Positions 1 to 11,774 of a stretch of DNA of 64,000 nt are shown here, piece by piece (position 1 is the stretch's first letter; each line of letters opens with the position of its first letter). The stretch is from Delphinapterus leucas. Its lineage: Eukaryota; Chordata; Mammalia; Artiodactyla; Monodontidae. The translations under genes were made by a program, and so were the position numbers. A model generated the notes under the pieces. The model had not been told where the DNA came from and ran no database searches. It was given only the letters and a program-made list of their open reading frames with translations. The stretch is from NCBI RefSeq assembly GCF_002288925.2, contig NW_022098021.1, positions 30,169,081 to 30,233,080 of the forward strand, in the 5' to 3' direction.

Positions 1-1327
1 CTCCCTAACACCATACACAAAAATAAGCTCAAAATGGATTAAAGACCTAAATGTAAGGCCAGAAACTATCAAACTCTTAGAGGAAAACAGAGGCAGAACC
101 GTCTATGACGTAAATCACAGCAAGATCCTTTTTGACCCACCTCCTAGAGAAATGGAAATAAAAACAAAAATAAACAAATGAGACCTAATGAAACTTCAAA
201 GCTTTTGCACAGCAAAGGAAACCATCAACAAGACCAAAAGACAGCCCTCAGAATGGGAGAAAATATTTGCAAATGAAGCAACTGACAAAGGATTAATTTC
301 CAAAATTTACAAGCAGCTCATGCAGCTCAATAACAAAAAAAACAAACAACTCAATCCAAAAATGAGCAGAAGACCTAAATAGACATTTCTCCAAAGAAGA
401 TACATAGACTGCCAACAAACACATGAAAGAATGCTCAACATCATTAATCATTAGAGAAATGCAAATCAAAACTACAATGAGATATCATCTCACACCAGTC
501 AGAATGGCCATCATCAAAAAATCTAGAAACAATAAATGCTGGAGAGGGTGCGGAGAAAAGGGAACGCTCTTGCACTGCTGGTGGGAATGTGAATTGGTTC
601 AGCCACTATGGAGAACAGTATGGAGGTACCTTAAAAATCTACAAATAGAACTACCGTATGACCTGGCAATCCCACTACTGGGCATATATCCTGAGAAAAC
701 CAAAATTCAAAAAGAGTCATGTACCAAAATGTTCATTGCAGCTCTATTTACAATAGCCCAGAGATGGAAACAACCTAAGTGCTCATCAGTGGATGAATGG
801 ATAAAGATGTGGCTCATATATACAATGGAATATTGATAAGCCATAAAAAGAAATGAAATTGCACTATTTGTAAAGAGGTGGATAGACCTAGAGTCTGTCA
901 TACAGAGTGAAGTAAGTCAGAAAGAGAAAGACAAATACCATATGCTAACACATATATATGGAATTTAAGAAAAAAAAATGTCATGAAGAACCTAGGGGTA
1001 AGACAGGAATAAAGACACATACCTACTGGAGAACGGACTTGAGGATATGGGGAGGGGGAAGGGTGAGCTGTGACAGGGCGAGAGAGAGGCATGGACATAT
1101 ATACACTAACAAATATAAGGTAGATAGCTAGTGGGAAGCAGCCACATGGCTCAGGGATATCGGCTCAGTGCTTTGTGACCACCTGGAGGGGTGGGATAGG
1201 GAGGGTGGGAGGCAGGGAGATGCAAGAGGGAAGAGATATGGGAACATATGTATATGTATAACTGATTCACTTTGTTATAAAGCAGAATCTAACACACCAT
1301 TGTAAAGCAATTATACCCCAATAAAGA

Positions 1328-1359
<32 letters not shown>

Positions 1360-1363
1360 AAAA
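1..1363 (+). mobile_element. LINE-1 3' end (ORF2 C-terminus, 3' UTR, tail), cut by window edge
   Basis: The left edge lies inside L1 ORF2 and the element continues through its 3' UTR. The UTR carries the landmarks shared by every L1 in this window: a G-rich 'gggaggg' stretch, 'cactttgttataaagcagaa', then 'ccaataaagatg', which contains the polyadenylation signal. It ends in an (AAAT)n tail at about 1333-1363. The ORF2 part closely matches 47710-48681 of the full-length plus-strand L1, so the two belong to the same or a sister subfamily. The 5' extent cannot be seen. Confidence 0.95.
2..968 (+). pseudogene. L1 ORF2 C-terminal fragment, broken
   Basis: This is the last third of the L1 ORF2 protein (endonuclease-reverse transcriptase), downstream of the RT domain. 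The frame from base 2 meets an in-frame TGA at 179-181, where the other plus-strand copy has TGG (Trp). It then shifts frame in an A-rich run near 340. The stretch 423-836 stays open and shows the cysteine-rich C-terminal motif CX3CX7HX4C (CWRGC...LLHCWWEC). A TGA at 834-836 truncates it about 44 codons before the usual end at the TAA at 966-968. It cannot make a working protein. Confidence 0.9.
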
Positions 1364-1529
1364 CTATTTAGAGCTCAAGAAAATAGAGAATTAAGCTGTT
1401 TCATGCAGGAATAGGTTGATGTATTAATTGGCCCAGCCTTACTGATAGCTATTAAACACCTTCTATCAGCATTTTTAAATGTAAAAATAAAGAAACCCAA
1501 CAACAGCCCTCTAGAGATGTATCAGATAA

Positions 1530-1740
1530 TAACTACTGATGAGAGTAAAGATGTATTCACAAGTTTATTATTGCAGTATACAAATAAAAAATTTGAAACA
1601 CTTTATCCAACAAATGGAATACTATGCAGTCATTAAAAGAGCTATGATCAATATAGGGGAATGTTCAGAATATATTAAAGAAAAAAAGGCCAGTTACAAA
1701 AGCAACATTCTAGAATTTATAAATTATCTACATTATGTGA
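1530..1740 (+). mobile_element. Probable ancient L1 fragment
   Basis: The phrase 'atggaatactatgcagtcattaaaa' (about 1613-1637) is the conserved near-C-terminal segment of L1 ORF2, as in 'tacaatggaatattactcagccataaaa' of the younger copies here. Flanking similarity is weak and the ends are approximate. It is much more diverged than the neighbouring L1s, so it is an older insertion (L1M-like by inference). Confidence 0.55.
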
Positions 1741-1753
1741 GTTGAATGTGAGC

Positions 1754-2164
1754 TGTACCTAGTAGATTGCTAAGGCTGCTGTAACAAAGTACCACAGAAT
1801 GGGAACCTTAAACAACAGACATTTATTTTCTCAAAGTTCTAGAGTTTAGAAATCCCAAATCCAGGTCTAGGCAGGATTGGTTCCTTCTGATGGTTATGTA
1901 GGAAGTACCTGTTCCAGGTCTCTCTCCTTGGCTTGTAGACAGACATCTTCTCCCTATGTATCCACATTGTCTTCCCTCTGTATGTATCTGTGTCCAAATT
2001 TCCTCTTCTTACAAAGACAACAGTCATATTGAAATAGTGCCCATCCTAATGATCTCATTTTAATATAATTCTGTAAAAACCCATCTCCAAAAACATTCAG
2101 ATGTACTTGAGGTTAGGACTTCAACATATGAATTGAGGAGAGGGGCAGAATTCAGCTCTTAACA
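1754..2164 (+). mobile_element. Solo LTR, MLT1-type (ERVL-MaLR)
   Basis: The element begins TGT and ends ...AACA. It carries the MLT1 landmarks 'ggctgctgtaacaaagtacc', 'cttaaacaacagacatttat', 'ctctccttggcttgtagac' and 'gacttcaacatatgaatt'. A perfect 5-bp target-site duplication, tgagc, flanks it at 1749-1753 and 2165-2169, which fixes both ends. No internal retroviral sequence lies next to it, so it is a solo LTR left by recombination. The subfamily (MLT1A/B) is from memory. Confidence 0.88.
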
Positions 2165-2169
2165 TGAGC

Positions 2170-2367
2170 ATCCATATTTAAAAGTGTTTTTAAAGATAGC
2201 AGTGTTTGTACATGTATAAATGTGTATGTGTGGTATGCACATGTGTGTATGTGTGTGTGTACATGTATAAAAAGGGAGTAGAGCAGGAATGCATATTCAA
2301 GCATTTCTACTGAAATACCACATATATGTCCCTGAAAAACCTCCATTCTACAAAACTACACATTAAA
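2170..2367. other. Short interval with TG-rich simple sequence
   Basis: It contains an imperfect (TG)n/(TATG)n tract at about 2216-2265. Nothing else is recognisable. Confidence 0.5.
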
Positions 2368-2376
2368 AAGTAATGG

Positions 2377-2948
2377 AGATGAATGGATAAAGAAGATGTG
2401 ACACATATATACAATGGAATATTACTCAGTCATAAAAAGAAATGAAATTGAGTTATTTGTAGTGAGGTGTATGGACTTAAAGACTGTCATACAGAGTGAA
2501 GTAAGTCAGAAAGAGAGAAAGAAATACCGTATGCTAGCACATATATATGGAATCTAAAAAAAAAAAAGAAAAGAAAAGAAATGGTTCTGAAGAACCTAGA
2601 GGCAGGATAGGAATAAAGACACAGATGTAGAGAATGGACTTGAGGACACGGGGAGGGGGAAGGGTAAGCTGGGACGAAGTGAGAGAGTGGCATGGACATA
2701 TATACACTACCAAATGTAAAATAGATAGCTAGTGGGAAGAAGCTGCATAGCACAGGGTGATCAGCTCGGTGCTTTGTGACCACCTAGAGGGGTGGGATAG
2801 GGAGGGTGGGAAGGGAGACTCAAGAGGGAGGAGATGTGGGGATATATGTATGGCTGATTCACTTTGTTATAAAGCAGAAACTAACATACCATTGTAAAGC
2901 AATTATACTCCAATAAAGATGTTAAAAAAAAGGTGATAAGAAAAAAAT
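2377..2948 (+). mobile_element. 5'-truncated LINE-1 3' end with TSD
   Basis: It starts in the last part of ORF2 ('gatgaatggataaagaagatg') and runs through the 3' UTR to 'ccaataaagatg' and an A-rich tail. A 9-bp duplication, aagtaatgg, flanks it at 2368-2376 and 2949-2957, the usual sign of target-primed reverse transcription. ORF2 here is only a C-terminal stub, so it is a dead-on-arrival copy. A small A/G-rich expansion sits at about 2560-2581, just after the ORF2 stop. Confidence 0.93.
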
Positions 2949-2957
2949 AAGTAATGG

Positions 2958-4894
2958 GATTTATCGGAAAATTAGGGATAGGAGCAGTCAGCTTAAATCC
3001 TATGAAACTGTATAATCAAAGCACCAACAAAAACAATAACCTTAATAAAAATACTTGAATAGTTAAGTTTCTTTGGGCATTTTACCTGTCATCAGCAGTG
3101 AGGAGTCCCTTTGCAGTCTTAAAACTGGGGGTCATGCTTTCTCCTTTTAAATGAAAATTCTGAAAGATATTTTTAAAAAACAAACAAACATAGGACTACA
3201 TCTTTACCATTTCCTTATATCAGCACTTTTGAATTCTCCAGACATCTTAACATTTTAATTGAAAGTGTAGTATTTTTTAAGCCTCTAAACCAGTCACTAC
3301 TTTTACAAATTATTTTCAGCTCTTTTGGAGGTTCTCTCTGTATTTGATTGTAAAATGTTTGCCCTGATCCCTTTAAAATATTAATGTGTTGAGAAATACC
3401 ATGTAAGTTCAGTAATACAGAAGTGTGGCATCTGTAACAATTAAGATATACAAACTAGAAATTACAACAGTTTTACTCAAGACGAACAATTAGTTTGTGC
3501 TAAAGATTGACATTTATAAGACTGAAAGTAGTTGGTTACATGCAGAAGGATGGAGTTGGCTGCATTCATCATAAAGGAGGTTGACAAACTGATGAAAGTG
3601 TAATGAACACTGTGGAACTTAAAGCTTTAGGAAGTTAGAATATGTGGTAAGAATCTTCTCTTTCATTTGATATGTTCCTTGTATACAAAACAACAATCTT
3701 GATCCTCTTTTAACTGCTATGATCTTAGTTAAATGTTCAGGTATCATCCTTTTCCATTCAGGTTTTCCTAAGCCTTCCAAAATCCTTAACAGTTTTCCTG
3801 ACAAAAAGATCTGCACACGGCAAGTGAGAAGTTATAAACTGCAATTATTTCCTAGTTAAGAGGAAGGCATACTTAATGCCTCTATATGAAGATAAATGTG
3901 GTCCTGAATATAGTATTTTTTTCCTGAAACTTTCTCCTCTGAATTTTTTACAAGTTGTAAAATGACTGTTATTTCAGGAGCACCAGGACAATTATTTAAA
4001 ACCTCACCACCACCCAGAGTACTTCTGCATTTTCTGCTATGGCCTTCATAGTTAATGTAAAATAACAAAAAACGTATCATGCTGTCAAAGAACATAATAT
4101 TGGTGCAAAAATCACAAATATGTATAAATGATTAACTTCAAATAATTGATTTAGAACCAGCCAATTATAGCAGGAAGAGAAAAATAAAAAGCCCAACACC
4201 TAGATGAAGAAATGTACAAAAACAAAATATAATCAAATAAACAGGAATACTTTACTCCCTTTATCATTTAGTCTGGAGACTAGCCTTACACCAATATGTT
4301 GTTTTAAAAGAAATAGCAACCTAATATTATTAGGGAACTTTTAAGTATATGATTTAGAAAAATTCTTTTCTGTGAAGTTCTGAAGATTGGAGTTTACTGC
4401 ATCTACCTATATCTATATCTATATCTATATATCTTTGGAGAGATAGTTTTACTATAGAAAATGTGTGCCAAATCCAATGTAAGGGCAGAAAATGATATTT
4501 TTTAATGTTTTGCCCAATTTTACTAAATTTAGGGGACAGAAACATGAGTATTATCTGTTGTATTATTTTATCAAAGAAAAGGGACTAGAACTTTTTTTCA
4601 AGCAATCCTCAACTTGTAGCAGCATCATATTCAGTTTCAATGCAATCCCGTTGATCCGATTAAAAGAAGTTAAACAGGTGCATTATGTATTTCACTTTGA
4701 AAGGAAAAGCAACAGACTTGATAAAAACATGTCTCCCCATGGTTGCATTGTCAGACACGCCCACTTTTAGGATACTAACAGAAAATGTGAATGAGAATTG
4801 CTGTTTCCCAGAATTGTTAAATGAGTATCTAATAATGCGTATCAGATGTTCTTTCCATTTTCCTCCTAGTCTAACTCTGTTTACAAGATTCAAT
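2958..4894. other. Unassigned sequence, no gene seen
   Basis: About 1.9 kb of AT-rich DNA with no reading frame above about 90 codons that resembles a protein, and no repeat family I can name. The only structured part is a short hexanucleotide repeat near 4405-4432. Confidence 0.6.
4405..4432. repeat. (TATATC)n microsatellite
   Basis: Four consecutive near-perfect copies of a 6-bp unit (tatatc) followed by 'tatatatc'. Short, and likely polymorphic in length. Confidence 0.85.
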
Positions 4895-4907
4895 AAAAGG
4901 ATCAGTA

Positions 4908-5121
4908 GGGCTTCCCTGGTGTTGCAGTGGTTGAGAGTTCGCCTGCCGATGCAGGGGACAGGAGTTCGTGCCCCTGTTCGGGAAGATCTCACGTGCCGCG
5001 GAGTGGCTGGGCCCGTGAGCTATGGCCGCTGAGCCTGTGCATCCGGAGCCAGTGCTCCGCAACGGGAGAGGCCACAACAGTGAGAGGCCTGTGTACCGAA
5101 AAAAAAAAAAAAAGAAAAAAA
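4908..5121 (+). mobile_element. Short-form CHR SINE (tRNA-derived) with 13-bp TSD
   Basis: It starts 'gggcttccctgg'. The tRNA-like head has box A-like 'tggtgttgcagtgg' at 4917-4930 and box B-like 'gttcgtgccc' at 4964-4973, the internal RNA polymerase III promoter. It ends 'gtgagaggcctgtgtaccg' and goes directly into an A-tail, so it lacks the long-form 3' region. The TSD aaaaggatcagta is perfect at 4895-4907 and 5122-5134, which suggests a recent insertion. Reading frames across it are not genes. Confidence 0.95.
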
Positions 5122-5134
5122 AAAAGGATCAGTA

Positions 5135-5405
5135 ATTTTGACTACAAATGTATCTGGCTTCCAGTTACCACCTACCTATGTTAATCCTGTGTGTATTTTA
5201 TATATGTGTGTAGAAGCACTGAATGTTCTTTTCTCAATTGTGCATTATGAAGAAGTCTTAATAGCATAATATAAATAATATCTTCATTATACCATGAAAT
5301 AACTCCAATACTCTTTGAATTGTTATTGAATAAATATATTGTTCCAACAAAGAAAACATCAGATCATATTATTAAATTTGTGAAATAAACTTTAACCATA
5401 TACAT
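5135..5405. other. Unassigned AT-rich sequence
   Basis: No repeat family or coding signal recognised. Confidence 0.5.
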
Positions 5406-6600
5406 AATTGTTTATTCAGCTCTTATTTATTGAGTACCTGTCCATGTCCTGGGTGATTGCAATATAGCAGTAAACAAAGGAGGACAAAAAATTGCCTGTC
5501 CTCATCACAGTTCTATTCTAGTAGTAGTAGAAAAACAATAATCAAATACAAAATTGAAATGCGTATGTGTGTGTATGTGTGTGTGTGTGTGTGTGGTGGT
5601 ATTGCTTTTGTTTGTGAAAAAATATAGAGAACAAAAGAGTGATAGAGTGCATGATGGGGAGAGTGTCATTTTCAAATATGATTATAAGAAAGGTCTCATT
5701 TATGTGGTATTTTGATTAAGGAAATGAGAGAGGTGTCCATGCTGATGCTTGCAGGAAGAGTATCCCAGGCACTGGCAGCAGCAAGTACAAAACCTCACCA
5801 GCAGGGATAAGACATTTGGGGTATAGCCAGTAGGTAGAGCTGAAGCAAATGCGAGAGGATATGAATGCCAGGGAATGAGAGGTGCAGAGAAATAGATTAT
5901 TTCAGGCCTGCTAGATCATTGTAAGGATTTAGCTTTTCTTTCAGTGAGATGGGAAGTTATCACAGGGTTTAAAGCAGTGCTGTGGACAATTTCTCCTGCT
6001 GGGTCACATGATGAGACTAGGCTGCTCGAGAACAAGTGTGTAACATGGCAGAACAGTTGCAGCTAAAGCAAGCCTCTAGGTGAAAGATCATTATGACTTG
6101 AACAGGGTGAGTGAAATGATGTGACCATATTTTTAACATATGTTGAAGACAAACCCAATAGGGTTTGCTGTTGGATTGGAGATCTGGTATAAGAAAAAGA
6201 AATGTGAGAAACATGACTACAAGGTTTTTGGTCTTACCACCAAAAAGAGGGAATTGCACTTTCTAAAATAAAGATTGTGGGAAAAACAAATGAATGGGAA
6301 TCAGAAGTCTGGTTAGGGATGCTTTAAGTTGCTTTGCCTGTAGATATCTAAGTGGTAAATTTGAGTATACAGTTTCATATGTCAGCCTGGAGTTCACAGA
6401 GAGGTAAATTCCACTTTCACTGTTATCAGTTCATAGATGGTATTTAATGCCATGAGAATGGATGATATCACAAAAAGAATGAGTGCAGGGAAATTGTGGG
6501 TAGGTTAGAGGACTAAGAGTTAGGGACATTCCAACATTTAGTGGTTGAGAAGGTAAGGAAGAATCAGGGTAAAAATCTTTGAAGAGTTGGTCAGTGAAAA
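5406..6600 (-). mobile_element. Ancient L2-like LINE remnant (antisense), diverged
   Basis: Read on the plus strand it gives the complement of the common mammalian L2 3' end: 'cttatttattgagtacctgtccatg' near 5425, 'agcagtaaacaaaggagga', 'atcccaggcactggcagcagcaagtacaaa' and 'agtgagatgggaagttatcacagggttt'. The distal part (6290-6600) resembles a sequence I associate with the same kind of mosaic, with weaker support. A (TG)n tract is embedded at 5565-5595. Family assignment is from memory and the ends are soft. Confidence 0.55.
5565..5595. repeat. (TG)n microsatellite
   Basis: An interrupted TG dinucleotide run inside the L2-like segment. Confidence 0.9.
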
Positions 6601-6629
6601 AGGAAGAAAATCACATATTTATGATTCTT

Positions 6630-6815
6630 TGAATTATATATATATATTTGTTATATTATATATAAATTATTGATCATATATAATGTTCTAAATATGTAAT
6701 AGTTCAATTATTTGATTAATATAAATAATCATTTAGCTATGTACTATATCAAATATAATATTTTCTAATATGTAAATTACAGATATTATGGACACTATAT
6801 ATTAAAATAAATTTT
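6630..6815. repeat. AT-rich low-complexity tract
   Basis: Almost entirely A and T, with several short self-complementary stretches such as 'atatatatatat' and 'atattatatataaat'. Likely simple AT-rich DNA. I see no gene in it. Confidence 0.75.
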
Positions 6816-6830
6816 TTTTCTGGACATTGA

Positions 6831-7925
6831 TTATAAAAGAAATATAAATACTAAAACTAAAATTGATGCCCTTGAGAAGGTTTTCCTTTTTCTCAGTTAG
6901 GCAGACAGGGAAGGGCTGTCACCTTAATTAAATCAGACTGATCCAGATTGGAGCTGGATTGAAGTTTCAGTTAAATTCAGCCTACCTCTCTTTTCTAATA
7001 TCTCCAGGACAAGGTGTATTGTGTGTTTATTGCAGGTCATACCTGTATTGGGACTTTGCCTCCTAAGCACCACTGAGGTGAGAGGACTCAGTTTGGCTGT
7101 CCAGCCCCCTCCACAACCCAGCATTCCACATCATCATCTGAGCATTTAGAAATGTCCTTTGGGGAAAACAGCCATGAGCTTGGAGCTCCTCTAGTTGCCA
7201 ACCCAACATGTCAGTCCACATGTTCATCACAAGATTTGATGTCTTCTCTTCCCCCAGCTGATTAATCTACCTAGATTAAGTTTGTTTTAGTTTTCCTAGA
7301 TTATTTCCCCCTCTCTCTGCATTCAAATTACCCTAGGGACAGAAAAGGTCTGACAATCTCAGGCTTACCTAACAGGGGTTCTTTCCTGTCTTTCATTTTG
7401 GTTCATCCTGTCTTCTTAATCTCCAATATTTTAGAAAACACAAATTTTTAAATCATCTTGTATTTTTCCTAGTTGTTGGAAGGATTTTGTCCTGTGGAAG
7501 CATTTTGTCCTGCTAGAGATTCAACCTTACTTCTAAGGGGAAGCCTAATTATTCTTTGTCCTTATCCACCATTTATAGAATTTGAGCATTTGAGAAAAGC
7601 TAATGAAGGATGAGAACTTCAGCATGAGTGACGGGGCAGTACTGCATTGTATAACACTGTGTAGGTAGTATTGTATTAAAAAGCAAGGAGATCGGATCGG
7701 GGAGAGGATTCTAGCAATAGCAAGTGGTATGACTTTATGCAAATTTTCTAAGTTCTCCAAGCATCGCATCCTTATTAGAGAGTCAATAAAGGGAGCTATA
7801 ATGAACATTTTTCTTACTTGCCTTTCTTTAATTCCTTCACATTCTGATGAAAGTAGTTTTTTCTTGAGGAAACAACCATTTCTAACTCATTCTCAAACCA
7901 TTTTTGTATATTTGATTCCACCTCT
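6831..7925. other. Unassigned sequence
   Basis: No convincing reading frame or repeat family seen in about 1.1 kb. Confidence 0.5.
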
Positions 7926-7929
7926 AGCT

Positions 7930-8310
7930 TCGCGGAGGGACCTATGACCCCAAAAACTAATCAGAGCATTTTATTCCCCTAGCCAGTAACACACTTAAGT
8001 AGGGCAAGAGGCTCCTTGCCAAGGGTCCCATGCAACCCATTTTGATAGTCTTTTGAGAACTGTAGTAAAAGACATATCTTTTAGCTTATTTTAGTTTATT
8101 TTTGAAAAGAACAGAGTAGAAGCCTGAAACTATGGGTCTCCACATTACGATCTCATGGCAACATTCCCTCATCTGAGTGATGCAGCCCTTGGGAAAAGAG
8201 CCCACTGTCTGAGACAGTGAGTCCTGATGGTTTCACAGGAGCCACCAGATCCAGATGAACCTGATTTCTTATGAAATTTCCTGTGAGCTATTCTCTTAAG
8301 CCTGTGCAGC
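7930..8310 (+). repeat. Possible old LTR-like repeat
   Basis: Fragments such as 'aaaactaatcagagcatttta' and 'gtgagtcctgatggtttcac' recall an old mammalian LTR-like repeat. The match is from memory and patchy, so this is tentative. Confidence 0.3.
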
Positions 8311-9184
8311 TGAATCCTTCACTCGTAAAACAAAAAGTGCCCTGGCTAATATTTACAAGATCTCAACAGCGGCAAAAAAGTAAGCAGTTTCTTTCAGTAA
8401 TAAAAAACAAACAAACGTGTGGAAAAAGAAGAATTCCAATTTCTACAAAAATTTCTGCATTTTCTCTAAGAAGATAAGAGAACTTTTTTTTCTTTTAACT
8501 GAAAAGACTGACTCTGTTAGCAAGTTCATGCTTTCTTGTATAAGCTGCAATCTCGCTATCATGTACTGAAAGAAATGAGAAAATTCCATCAGTCAAATAA
8601 ACTGGATTCCTCTCCAACAGTCAGTTTTCTTACCTATGTATTAGTGAGGTACTTCATCTAAAAATTAATATCAATGGTATTCATTTGCAGTGAGCATCAA
8701 TAAAAATATTGTAATCTGCATTTATAGAACAAAATGCATAAATCATAAATTTTTATTATTTTTGCATATTATGAAAAACTATTACCATTAAAATAAAATT
8801 TAGATACTGAGCTCTTAAAATTTATATTTGACATATTAACAGTGAAGCCACGTTAGACATCATATGAAAAAAATTGATTTGTTTTCCTTCGCCTCAAGCA
8901 TCAGAAATTAGATCCATAGATGAAAATCAGAGAGAAGATTTTGACTTAATACCACTTTCAACAATTACCACTGCTTAAAGTGGAAGTAAGCCAGGATAAA
9001 TAATTATTAGTTTTATGTTTGCCTTTGGCTATGAAATTTTTTAAGTTTGTGATTCTTGATTGATAAATGGTGAAAGTTTAAATAATTGTTCTTAGAAATA
9101 TAAACTGTATAGGAGAGAATTGATATTTTAATTGGTTAAACTGTGATAGGTTTTAAATATCTTCCCTTATTGTGAAAAAAAATT
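8311..9184. other. Unassigned AT-rich sequence
   Basis: No repeat family or coding signal recognised. Confidence 0.5.
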
Positions 9185-9300
9185 GAAAATAATTGTTAAT
9201 CCCATTTTTATTGGTGAAAAACTGAGGCTTAGGAAGGTGAGATAACTTGCCTAAGGCCATAAACTGGAAAATTATAGAAGAGGATTACATCTTACAATTC
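9185..9300 (+). mobile_element. MIR SINE fragment
   Basis: The segment 'aactgaggcttaggaaggtgagataacttgcctaaggcca' is a diverged match to the MIR core ('aaactgaggcacagagaggttaagtaacttgcccaagg'), preceded by 'ttaatcccatttttattggtg'. Ancient and not active. Confidence 0.7.
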
Positions 9301-10535
9301 ATGTGTCTTTCTGCTACACAATCATGTTTATTCCATATCACACACATGACACTTCTTCCCAAAGATGGAAATATTGCCTTGACAAAAGTAAATTATTCAG
9401 ACAGATGCTTAGAGAGTATAGGCTTGAAAAATAAGACAAAAGGATAAAATTTATAAATATGTAAAATAGTTACAAAGGAAGAATATAAAATAAATTATTA
9501 TTTTTTGGTAAATTTTATTTATTTTTAAAACAATAAATACAAATAGTAACAACATATACTCATAATTCACCAAAAAATCTAATGGAAACAGCCACATTGG
9601 GCTTGACAGGGCCCAGGGCTCAGGAAACAGGAACTTACAAAGTGCTATCTCAGAACTAATTGGCACCAGTCAGAATCATATTTAACATCTATGCTAACCT
9701 GTAAGATTTTCATCATTATTTTCAGATTCTTCAATGTCAATAATATAGTCTTCCTCCATATCAAAAAATTTAGGCCCAGAGTTGATCATCCTGAAAATTT
9801 TTTAAGATCTTTTTTGTGAATAATATAACCATTTCTAGAATAGAGGACAATATTTCTGCTAAGGGCAGTTGCTAATAGTAATATCACTTGTATGTTCTGA
9901 ACATAGATATATCCTAGTTCAAGCTTGAAAGTTGTATAAAAGAGTAGAATGTACTATTTATGTACTTTTTCCATAAAAGTAGATCTAATAGTTGATAATA
10001 TTTTACTATACACTTAAAAATTTAAGAGGGTAGACCCTGTATTATGTTTTTCATAACAATAAAAAAGAGAGAACATTTAAATGAAAATAACTAAAGACTT
10101 GAGGATATTTCATAATTGCAAATTTCCACATTTTGAAGGTGAAATAGTTCAGCACCTTACAAATCATGTCAGTTACTCAGGTTCTTAGAGTTTTGTTTTG
10201 TTTTGTACTGTAATTCTGAACATATTGGTTTAGAATTTAGGTGTGTTCTTTTAAGATTGCCTGGTACAGTTTTAGGCATTATACCCAGTTGTGGAATCCG
10301 GCTTGAGAAGATCTCCCACAGGTCTTTTAATTTGAAAAGAAGTCATTTCCCAGAATGTCATGATCAGACTTCAAAGTCTTATTTGTCAATCTAGGACAAT
10401 ATGCCATATGCCTTTGCCCCAGCTCAGGGTTGGCTTGGAAAGCATCTGGCAATTTCAGACTCTCTACTGGTAGACATTGTCTACAAGTAAATTTAAAAAA
10501 TCAAATTATTAAAATAAAATAATTAATTTCAAAAA
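9301..10535. other. Unassigned sequence
   Basis: AT-rich DNA with no recognised gene or repeat. Reading frames of up to about 70 codons look random. Confidence 0.5.
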
Positions 10536-10680
10536 GGATAGGGAGGGTGGGAGGGAGACACAAGAGGGAGTAGATATGGGGATATTTATATAGCTGATTC
10601 AATTTGTTATAAAGCAGAAATTAACACACCACTGTAAAGCAATTATACTCCAATAAAGATGCCAAAAAAAAAAAAAAAGA
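10536..10680 (+). mobile_element. Very short LINE-1 3' UTR fragment
   Basis: Only the last ~145 bp of an L1 3' UTR is present, from 'gatagggagggtggg' to 'ccaataaagatgcc' plus an A-tail. The TSD is not clear because both flanks are A-rich. It is an extreme 5' truncation. Confidence 0.88.
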
Positions 10681-11377
10681 AAAGGGAGGATAAAGGGGGG
10701 GTTGGGAATAGTTATTGGGTAGAGTTGGCAAACAATTCTGCTCCATACTTCTTACGCTGTGCCATCTTCCACAAAGCGTGATCAAATATTTATGATTTGC
10801 CAATTATTCTATGGGTTAAGTTTCTAAACTTATGCATCTTAAAATTATAAAAATAAAATTTGGTTTGTGTATTTCTTATTCAAACATCTGATCTTTAAAG
10901 CTATTACTGCATAGTGTAGCAAGGAAAATGAAACTAAATGTAAGAGTATGTCAGCATTTTTAAAGTTAGCCTGAAGAAATAAACTCTCTTTTGAGTAATT
11001 TCTGCCTGCTAAATTCAAGTTTTTTCTCAGTATTTCAAATTTTCACCAATGCCTCATAATTTCCAAGCATTCTTTAGTATATATTGCAGAAATAATTGCA
11101 AAGGTGGCTTTAGACTGGAAAGGAAAAGAATCTTATGGTCCTGGGACCCTTAACTGCCAGGGCTTTTGACAAGGATTTACAATCTTGAATCCTTTTTCTT
11201 AAAACATACCTCCAAGATTATATAAGCATTAGGCCTCAAAACATTTCTATCCTCCACTGAGGACATGTATTATGCAATCTTATTGAGAAAGAATCAGATA
11301 GAGTTCTTAGACTCAAGGAAAATTGCGTCTAGAAACACACTAATCTCCACGAAGTTGTGGGTCATATGTCCTGAAAC
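10681..11377. other. Unassigned sequence
   Basis: No gene or repeat recognised. Confidence 0.5.
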
Positions 11378-11774
11378 CTACACTGGTCAATTTTTTTTTA
11401 ACATCTTTATTGGAGTATAACTGCTTTACAATGGTGTGTTAGTTTCTGCTTTATAACAAAGTGAATCAGCTATACATATACATATACATATACATATATC
11501 CCCATATCTCCTCCCTTTGGCGTCTCACTCCCACCCTCCCTATCACACCCCTCTAGGTGGTCACAAAGCACCAAGCTGATCTCCACGTGCTATGCAGCTG
11601 CTTCCCACTAGCTATCTATTTTACATTTGGTAGAATATATAAGTCCGTGTCACTCTCTCACTTTTTCCCAGCTTAACCGTCCCCCTCCCCGTGTCTTCAG
11701 GTCCATTCTCTATGCCTGTGTCTTTATTCATGTCCTGCCCATAGGTTCTTTAGAAATATATATATATATATATA

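Noticed and set aside
4917..4980. tRNA-like head of a SINE as a tRNA gene
   Set aside because: Box A and B are present but there is no complete cloverleaf, and the context (A-tail, TSD) shows a SINE.
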